Part shown: piece after piece, positions 56,866-64,000 of the stretch | Layout: every line of letters starts with the position of its first letter | Numbering within the stretch: the first letter of the stretch is position 1 | Source of the DNA: Annona cherimola | Lineage: Eukaryota; Streptophyta; Magnoliopsida; Magnoliales; Annonaceae | Direction: 5' to 3' | Length of the DNA: 64,000 nt | Assembly (NCBI GenBank): GCA_030490835.1 | Contig: CM059973.1 | Span: 55,308,008 to 55,372,007 of the forward strand | The notes under the pieces: model-generated | What the model was told of the DNA's origin: nothing | The model's input: the letters and a program-made list of their open reading frames with translations, nothing else | Databases searched by the model: none | Translations under genes and position numbers: made by a program

Positions 56866-58470
56866 ATGGCTCTAAAGTCTAGGCCTCCCAAGTTAGCTGT
56901 CTCAAAACCCTCTCTCAAACCTGTTCCCAGAAAGTCTACATCTCATACATCCCATACCGAAGACGAAGTGCCTAGGAAACAACGTACCTCCTCAAAGCGA
57001 GCCCAGGAAGAACCATCCACTTCAACTGGCCGCCGGGTACGTTTTCAAACGGGAACTCTGTCAACAACTGCTAGTCGTGAGGAACAACCCCAAACCTCAC
57101 ACAGTACTCAATCTGGGGCAAGAAGGAAAGGCAACATAGCTGGGAAAGCTCAAGTGTTGAAGATGCCGACTACGTACTTCAAAACCGAACTCCAGCACAG
57201 TCGGTTCTACAAACACTTCTACGAGCGGAAGGTATTCATTCCTAAAATTATTGATTTCAAGTTTCTGAAAGATTATGGGTCAGATATAGAAGATCTATTG
57301 GAATTCCAAGGTTGGACCAAGCTGCTAAAGGAAGATGAAAGAGTCTATCCGGATCTAACCAGGATTTTCTACTACTTATGGGATGAGGAATACTATGGAA
57401 GTTTTGTAAAAGGAGTTGACATGCTCTTTAGAGTTGGAGTAACTCCAATTTTGGAAAGAGCAATGATAAACATTGGATAGATACTTGAGGTTCCACATGA
57501 AGATGAACCACTCCCTGCAAACCTCTCACTTGATCAAATCTATAATCAGCTCACCCGGAGCAATAAGTATCATCCAGGGATAAAGTTTCTGCATTACATG
57601 GATCTGTCTCCAAGGCTACGGGTTCTACGTCTGTTGATAGCCCACTGCATCTACCCTAAAGGCGGAGGAAGGAATCAACTGAACCCTCAAGAAGCTGTCA
57701 TATTATGGAAAATCATAAATAGGGTAAAAGTCAGTCTTCCCCGTTTATTCATTGAAGCCCTTAGCTGCAGAAAGGACAATCCACGGGGAGTTCTACCCTA
57801 TGGTACCTGGATCACGAAGATCCTCGAATATTTTGAAGTGGATATTGAAGGCGAGCCCTTTGAAGTACTGAAATTCACAAATGCTATAAACAAAGCATTG
57901 ATCCAGAGAATGAAGATCAATGTACATGAACTAAGGACCGAAGCAGAAGCTCCAGAAGAGGCTAGACGAGCACCTACTGAGGGGGAGCAGCCCCCAGAAG
58001 CCCAACCGGCTCCACCACAGGATATCCCTGAGGAGCCAGCCTCTCCCATGTCACATGGATCATTCTCTCCACGAGGATCAAGCATTCCAGATCCAGCACC
58101 ACAACCATCATCTCCAGAAATAACTTTGCAAACCATTCAAGATGAAATGGCTCAACAGGAAAACAGAGTTACCAGTCTCATCTTTGGGGTCCTCACAGCC
58201 ATCATGGACATGCATTCTCGACAAGATCGTATAGATCGGGAATTGCGAACTATCCGATACCATTTAGCATCCAGGCGTCACCGAAATCATCCCATTCCTG
58301 AACTAGATCCATTTGATTCTGGATCAGTTCATCGAGATCCAACCCCCGCACCTGTTTCATCATTCTACTCATCTGCTCGTGTCCGACCCGTCAAACCCAC
58401 TCAATCTTCATATCCCATTCCCAAATTTCAATTTACCAAATCTTTGGTAATTGAGTCACATTTTGAGTGA
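56866..58470 (+). pseudogene. Element A ORF3 ('env-position' ORF), single in-frame stop
   Basis: ATG 56866 (MALKSRPPKL); one frame to TGA 58468-58470, with a single TAG at 57478-57480 after MINIG. N-terminal ~90 residues are basic and Ser/Thr-rich. A conserved block near residues 99-185 (VLKMPTTYFKTE, FYKHFYERK, IIDFKFLKDY, VYPDLTRIFYYLWDEEYY) resembles the 'putative plant transposon protein' domain. A second block covers about 220-340 (IYNQLTRSNKYHPGIKFLHY, VLPYGTWITKIL). An acidic, Pro-rich region and a helix with MDMHSRQDR follow. No signal peptide or membrane span, unlike a viral envelope protein. Role unknown. Confidence 0.85.
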
Positions 58471-58734
58471 TTGACAAAAAGGGGGAGATAGGATAGAGTT
58501 TTTTTTAGTACATGACATAGGTTTTAGAGTATTTTTTGGGTTGGGTAGCTTGTATATAGGTTTTATTTTGCTTTGCATTGTAATCTGTATGAATCATGAT
58601 GATATGAAATATGTTTTTATGCTCTAATATTTGTTTCATGCCTTGTTTGAAAGATATTTGATGTTCTGTTTTAGAAATTTTATGAATGTGATTTTCTTGA
58701 AAGGTACAAACTCAAATTAGTTTTGTCAATCATC
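58471..58734 (+). other. ORF3-LTR spacer of element A with an upstream purine tract
   Basis: TTGACAAAAAGGGGGAGATAGG at about 58470-58491 is a purine tract like the terminal one. The rest is AT-rich and non-coding, ending in TTTTGTCAATCATC. Confidence 0.6.
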
Positions 58735-58748
58735 AAAAATGGGGAGAT
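58735..58748 (+). promoter_or_regulatory. Polypurine tract, element A
   Basis: AAAAATGGGGAGAT immediately before the 3' LTR. Confidence 0.88.
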
Positions 58749-60417
58749 TGTTGGAAACAATAGTTAAAACAAAACAAACTGACCATAAGCATAAGTTTTG
58801 ATGATTAACAAATTCAAATTTGAGTATGAAATGATTACTAATAATTTTAATGAATGTCTTAAGGAATGAAAATCAGCCAAGTCGATTCCCAAGTCGACTC
58901 CAACTTCGACTTAGGGTGAAGTCGATCTCGAAGTCGACTCCACATACGACTTCAACAGGTACCTGATAGACAGAGTTGAAATTGGAAGATGAACATCCGA
59001 AGTCGCAGTCGAAGTCGACTCCACTTGCGACTTGGAAGCCAAGTCGCAGACGAAGTCGACTCCGGTATCGACTTGAAGATACACATTTCCTTCCAGCGTT
59101 GATTTTGGGGACAGAACATCCGAAGTCGCAATCGAAGTCGACTCCACTTGCGACTTGAGGCCAAGTCGCGTATGAAGTCAACCCCAAGATCGACTTGAGT
59201 TTCTCAAGCCCAAGTTAAAGGTTCAAGCTCATTTCAAGATGAAGACAACTCAAGATATGAAGACTAATACAAACTTAAAGCAAAGCAAAGTACATGAATT
59301 CATTCCAAATCAAAGAAGATTTGACCATACAAGTTTCAAGTTCTCCAAGATTTACAAGGTTTACAAGATTTGAAGCCAATCCAGAACAAAATAATGCTTC
59401 TATTATTGAAGGAAAGAAGCTAAGCAAGCAAGAGGTGAATCAACAAGGATCAAATTGATTTGGCACAAGAAAATGGTCAAGTCGCACCCCAAGTCGACTC
59501 CAAGATCAACTTGAGGCCAAGTTTGAAACCAAGTCGACCCAGAACACAGACTTGGAAACTGAAGAACAGTCGAAGTCGGGCACGAAGTCGACTCCAGCAT
59601 GCGACTTGGGCAAAGTCGCAGATGAAGTCGACTCCACCTGCGACTTGGGGACGTAACGTTCAAATTTTTGAATGTTGGAACCTCTATAACGTTCAAAATC
59701 TTTCCTCCTCTATATATAGACACTCAAGCAAACATGGATATATTCAAGACAGAGTCTAAAGAGAGAAAAGAAGTGCAAGCAAGAGTTCTTATTTGCTTTT
59801 CTCTAAATTCGAGTGATCTATACACTTTCAAAGGAAGAACAAGCTTCAAAGTTGCGATTTGCTTCAACGAAACACAATCGGTTGCTCCTACAGATTCTTC
59901 CTCAAGCTGAAACTTGCTACACAACTCAGTAAAGTGTAGATCTTCTTTATTTTTACATTATTGATTGTTTTAGTGCTTGGTTTGAGTTTGGTGGTTCAAA
60001 TCAAGACATTACAAGTAGAGTTGTGATTGGAGTGTAACTCATCTACTTGTGTTGATTGTATATGCCCCCTAGAGCTAAAATCTAGAAGAGAGCAGAGGCT
60101 CTGGTTGTATATACCTCCTAGAGCTAGAATCTAGAAGAGAGTGGAGACTCTAGTTGTATTCGTGGAATACATAGTGGAACCCAAGTCACAAGAGGTGTGA
60201 GCTTGGAAGAGCGGAGTAGGGAGGTTGCCCGAACCACTATAAAATCTTGTGTGTTGATTTCTATTTCTGCTCTCTACATTATATTGCATTCCATTTTGTT
60301 TCTTCATAAAGGGGACTAGATTAATCCGGGGTAAAGTTTCTGTTTAAGTTTTAAATTTTCATAATACCCAATTGACCCCTCCCCTCTTGGGTAATTTCCA
60401 TTAACTCGGGACAAACA
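58749..60417 (+). repeat. 3' LTR of element A (1669 bp)
   Basis: TGTTGGAAACAA...CGGGACAAACA, same length as the 5' LTR with about 39 scattered substitutions. TATA box at 59711-59719. The inverted repeat upstream of it has one mismatch here (TTTGAATGTT). Confidence 0.96.
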
Positions 60418-60422
60418 GAGGT
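60418..60422. repeat. Right target-site duplication of element A (GAGGT)
   Basis: Matches 49747-49751 exactly. Confidence 0.92.
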
Positions 60423-61140
60423 AACTTTCAAATTTTTCTATTCTCAATCTACTAATTCTTCCATTCAAGAATGTCTCAAATGTGCTGAATTAGAGGAATT
60501 ACAACATGCATATGATTCATTATATGAGAAAATCAAAAAACTAGGAAACAAATTATCATTAAAGAGACAACGATGTAATTCCATTATTATTGTAAATGAA
60601 AAACTAGCAGAAAGAACAACAAAACTGAAAGAAGAAAATGAACTGCTATTGAAAGAAGTGAAAAAATTGAAAAAGGAGAATGAATCCTTAAATGAATCAT
60701 TAACTAAGTTCTCTAATCCAGGAGAAAGTGTGAAAATATTTTTGAACATGACCTCTCAAAACAATAGAAGAGGTCTTGGATACTCCACATTTCAGCTGGG
60801 AGAAAGTAGCAAATCAAGTGTGCCAAAACTTGAGAAAAATCAAGCTAAAGTTGTACCTATTTACAAACCAAAAGGGAAACAAGCTGTTTGGACTAGGAGA
60901 CCAACTTTTGAACCACAACATACTTGGAGACCTACTCCTAGATTACCAATGGCCTGTAACTTTTGCAACAAGGTGGGTCACAAAATTTATAAATGCAACT
61001 TTAAGAAACTATATGACCATGGTGTAAAATTAGTTTGGGTTCCAAGAAACACCAGATTTGGGCTTTCAAGGGTAGAACAACAGAGATTAAATCAATTTAC
61101 TAACCCAAATGGACCCATAAAATGGGTACTAAAGAGATAA
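60418..61140 (+). pseudogene. gag: Element F gag, part 2
   Basis: Continues gag of F in the same frame after the element A insertion. It has CLKCAELEELQHAYDSLYEK, a long coiled coil (KEVKKLKKENESLNESL, about 60650-60710), FSNPGESVKIFLN, the second zinc knuckle CNFCNKVGHKIYKC intact (about 60957-60998), and ends FTNPNGPIKWVLKR before TAA 61138-61140. No stop occurs in this part. Confidence 0.93.
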
Positions 61141-61147
61141 GCTTTAT

Positions 61148-64000
61148 TTGCTCATTTTTCAGGTATGTTTCAAGGCAAAGACAAACAACGTTTTGTTCAT
61201 AGATAGTGGTTGCTCAAGGCATATGACTGGAGAAAGAAGTTTATTTCATAAACTCAAGTCTTGCAATGATGGAACTTTTGCCTTTGGAAACAATGAGAAA
61301 GGTAAAATCAAAGGTAAAGGAAACATTTACAGTATTTTAAATGCATATATGGAAGATGTATTATTTGTTGAAGGACTCAAGCACAATCTAATGAGTATTT
61401 GCCAGTTATGTGACAAAGGGTACAAGGTTGTGTTTGAATCATCTATGTGCAATGTATTTCATGGAGAACATATCATATTTAGTGGAAAAAGACATGAAAA
61501 TATATATTTGGTTTCACTTGACGAACTAGATGGTCAATGTCTAATGACCATTGACAATGATCCATGGGTTTGGCACAAGAGGCTTGGGCATATAAACATG
61601 TCAAACATTAAGACCCTATGGAAGAAGAATTTGGTAGATGGATTGCCAAAATTGAAATATGACAAAGATAAAATTTGTAAGGCATGTCAACTATCAAAAC
61701 AATCTAAAATGCCTTTCTCTACCAAAAAGGAGATTTCCACCACTAGGCCACTTGAATTGCTACACATGGATCTATATGAGTCATCCGATATTTTAACCAT
61801 TAGTGGAAAGAAGTATGTATTTGTAATAGTTGATGATTTTTCAAGATTTACATGGGTAATTCTCTTAGCTAGCAAAGATGAAGCCTTCTCTATGTTTGCA
61901 ACTTTTGTAAACTTGGTGCAAAATGAAAAATAAAGTATTATTGTGACCATTAGAAGTGATCATGGTGGTGAGTTTGAAAATAAACGATTCATAGAATTAT
62001 GTAATGAAAAAGGAATTCACCACACATTTTCTGCACCAAGAACTCCACAACAAAATGGAGTTGTTAAAAGAAAAAATAGAACCATACAAGAAATAGCTAG
62101 AACTATGCTAAATTAGAGTAAATTATCCAAGAAATTTTGGGGTAAAGCTGTAAGTATAGCTTGTCATGTGTTAAACCAAGTTACAATTAGAGCAATCTTG
62201 AAAAAGACCCCATATGAGCTATGGAAAGGTAGAAAACCAAATATTTCATATTTTCATGCTTTTGGTTGCACATGTTATGTTTTGAACAATGGTAAAACCA
62301 ACTTGGGAAAACTGGATACCAAGAGTGATGAGGCAATATTCCTTGGTTATTCATCAAATAGTAAAGCATATAGAGTCTTCAATAAAAGGAACCAAGTTGT
62401 AGAAGAGTCAATACATGTTGTTTTTGATGAATTTAACCGAACTCCGAGAAAGGAGAATGATTTAAGTGATGCAGATGATACATCGAAGAATTCAAAAGCA
62501 AAACAGCAAGAGCAACAAGGAGAAATTGAACCCAAGCTAGAAAATTCTACGGAGGAAAAGGTAAATGAAGGTAATGATTCCTATAAACCTCCAACTGATT
62601 TGAGATTTAAAAATTTTCATCCAATTGAGCAAGTTATTGACAACATCTATGAAGGAGTAAAGACTAGAAGGTCGAAACAAAATATTTGTGGATAATACGC
62701 TTTTGTATCAAAAATTGAACCAACCACTATTGATCAAACTCTTGATGATGAAAAATGGATCATGGCAATGCAAGAGGAGTTAAATAAATTTGAAAGAAAC
62801 AAAGTTTGACATCTTGTTCCAAGACCAAAGGACTGCACTATCATTAGCACAAAATGGGTCTTTAGGAACAAGTTAGATGAAAATGGACTTGTTGTGAGAA
62901 ACAAAGATATACTTGTGGCAAAAGGATACTCACAAGAAGAAGGAATAGACTTTGAGGAATCCTATGCTCCGGTTGCTAGATTAGAGGCTATTCGCATTTT
63001 GCTAGCTTTTGCATCTCACATGAACTTTAAGTTGTTTCAAATGGATGTTAAAAGTGCATTTTTGAATGGGTATATAAATGAAGAGGTGTATGTTGAACAA
63101 CCACCTGAATTTAAGCAGAAAGATCAATCTAAATTTGTATATAAATTAACCAAAGAACTATATGGATTAAAATAAGCTCCAAGGGCTTGGTATGAAAGAT
63201 TGAGCAAATTTTTTATTGATCATGACTTCCAAAAGGAAAAGGTAGACACCACTCTATTTATCAAATATAAAGAAAGAGATATTTTGATTATTCAAATTTA
63301 TGTAGATGATATTATCTTTGGTGCTACTAATGAGATTCTTTGTCAAGAATTTTCTGAGTTTATGCAGAAGGAATTTGAGATGAGTATGATGGGGGAGCTG
63401 AATTTCTTCATTGGACTACAAATTAAGCAACTAAGTGAAAGAATTTTCATCAATCAGTTCAAGTATATCAAAGAAATGCTAAAGAAATTTGGAATGGAAA
63501 CTAGCAAGGGAGCAAACACTCCAATGAGCTCAACAATCAAGATCGACACGGACGAAAACGATAAATGTATCGACCAAAAGCTTTATAGAAGTATGATATG
63601 ATCATTGTTGTATTTAACTACTTCTAGACCGGATATCCTTTTCAGTGTTTGTATATGTTCTAGATTTCAAGCATGTCCTAAAGAATCACATTTATTGGCT
63701 ATAAAAAGAATTTTTAAATATTTAATAAGTACCACTAATCTTGAACTATGGTATCCAAAAGGGTCAACTTTTGATCTAATTGGCTACTCGGGTGCGGATT
63801 TTGCCGGATACAAAGTAGATAGAAAAAGTACTAGTGGAACATGTCAATTCCTTGAAAACATGTTGGTTTCATAGTATTCAAGGAAACAAACTAGTGTTGC
63901 TCTATCTATGGCGGAAGCTGAATATATAGCCGTCGGGAGCTGTTGTGCTCAATTACTTTGGATGAAACAACAACTTAGGGACTATGACATGGATTTTAAA
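61148..64000 (+). pseudogene. pol: Element F pol, cut by window end
   Basis: Opens after ATTTTTCAG (61154-61162), one frame on from gag. Protease FIDSGCSRHMTG; integrase WHKRLGHINMSN, CKACQLSK, LLHMDLYE, IRSDHGGEFE and NGVVKRKN, where the catalytic Glu is replaced by Lys. [10 protein letters not shown] and YVDD (about 63301-63312); RNase H begins [12 protein letters not shown], with the first Asp replaced by Gly. In-frame stops: TAA 61931-61933, TAG 62114-62116, TAA 62693-62695, TGA 62807-62809, TAA 63173-63175, TGA 63599-63601, TAG 63872-63874. No frameshift is evident. Confidence 0.94.

Larger units (their letters stand above)
49752..60417 (+). mobile_element. Element A: complete Ty1/copia (Sirevirus-like) element with ORF3, nested in F
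   Basis: 10,666 bp with two LTRs of 1669 bp, primer site, gag, pol, ORF3 and purine tracts. The 5-bp target duplication GAGGT occurs at 49747-49751 and 60418-60422, and gag of F reads on in frame across the joined site. I count about 39 differences between the LTRs, roughly 2.3%, so it is clearly older than element B. gag has one stop and an altered zinc ligand, pol has several breaks, ORF3 one stop. Confidence 0.97.
48842..64000 (+). mobile_element. Element F: 5'-truncated Ty1/copia element, host of element A
   Basis: Gag starts abruptly at FCALTVSEYDRVSS; the LTR, primer site and first ~80 gag codons are missing. It is interrupted by element A at 49752-60417 (one GAGGT of the duplication belongs to F) and its pol runs off the window in RNase H. 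Its stops are numerous but it is otherwise collinear with element B. Confidence 0.93.

Noticed and set aside
1..64000. CRISPR arrays, bacterial-type operons, rRNA or tRNA genes
   Set aside because: The direct repeats found are LTR motifs, minisatellites or tandem duplications. No regular spacer array and no RNA gene were seen, and all recognisable coding sequence is retrotransposon-derived.

Overview
The window looks like nuclear intergenic DNA from a flowering plant, built almost entirely of transposable elements. The evidence is nested Ty1/copia retrotransposons whose primer-binding sites match the 3' end of plant initiator tRNA-Met, a CACTA-type DNA transposon, short TIR elements, a tRNA-type SINE, and no recognisable host gene. 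The species cannot be named from the sequence. The copia elements fit the Sirevirus (SIRE/Maximus) lineage: LTRs of 1.6-1.8 kb, a large Gag with coiled coils and two zinc knuckles, repeated purine tracts before the 3' LTR and, in two copies, a third ORF after pol. Letters A-F are my own labels.

Layout. 1-6293: element C (+), 3' part only (integrase tail, RT/RNase H, ORF3, 3' LTR). 6392-14970: element B (-), complete, with two 1647-bp LTRs that differ at one base by eye and TSD GTTAA; it lacks ORF3. 14976-19189: element D (+), LTR-gag-PR/IN-LTR with two deletions. 19190-35814: AT-rich DNA holding a ~5-kb CACTA element (21584-26591) with an embedded SINE, several short TIR elements, a pair of tandem hairpin elements (33085-33680) and an old AT-rich dispersed repeat family. 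35815-42852: element E (+), 5' LTR to start of RT, with a solo LTR (-, 37855-39510, TSD ATATT) inside its gag. 42853-48841: mixed old repeats, including an inverted LTR fragment, a foldback-like repeat, two AACCGG-type repeats and a 34-bp GC-rich minisatellite. 48842-64000: element F (+), 5'-truncated and running off the window, split by the complete element A (+, 49752-60417, TSD GAGGT), which carries gag, pol and ORF3.

Within an element, Gag forms the particle. Pol supplies protease, integrase, reverse transcriptase and RNase H. The tRNA-Met site primes minus-strand synthesis and the purine tract primes plus-strand synthesis. ORF3 occupies the 'env' position but shows neither a signal peptide nor a membrane span. 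Every gag, pol and ORF3 copy has at least one stop or frameshift, so none is intact as read. The LTRs carry arrays of the AAGTCGACTT palindrome, also present before ORF3, and a second palindrome just upstream of the TATA box. Identical stop codons recur in different copies, and the nearly identical LTRs of B flank already defective genes.
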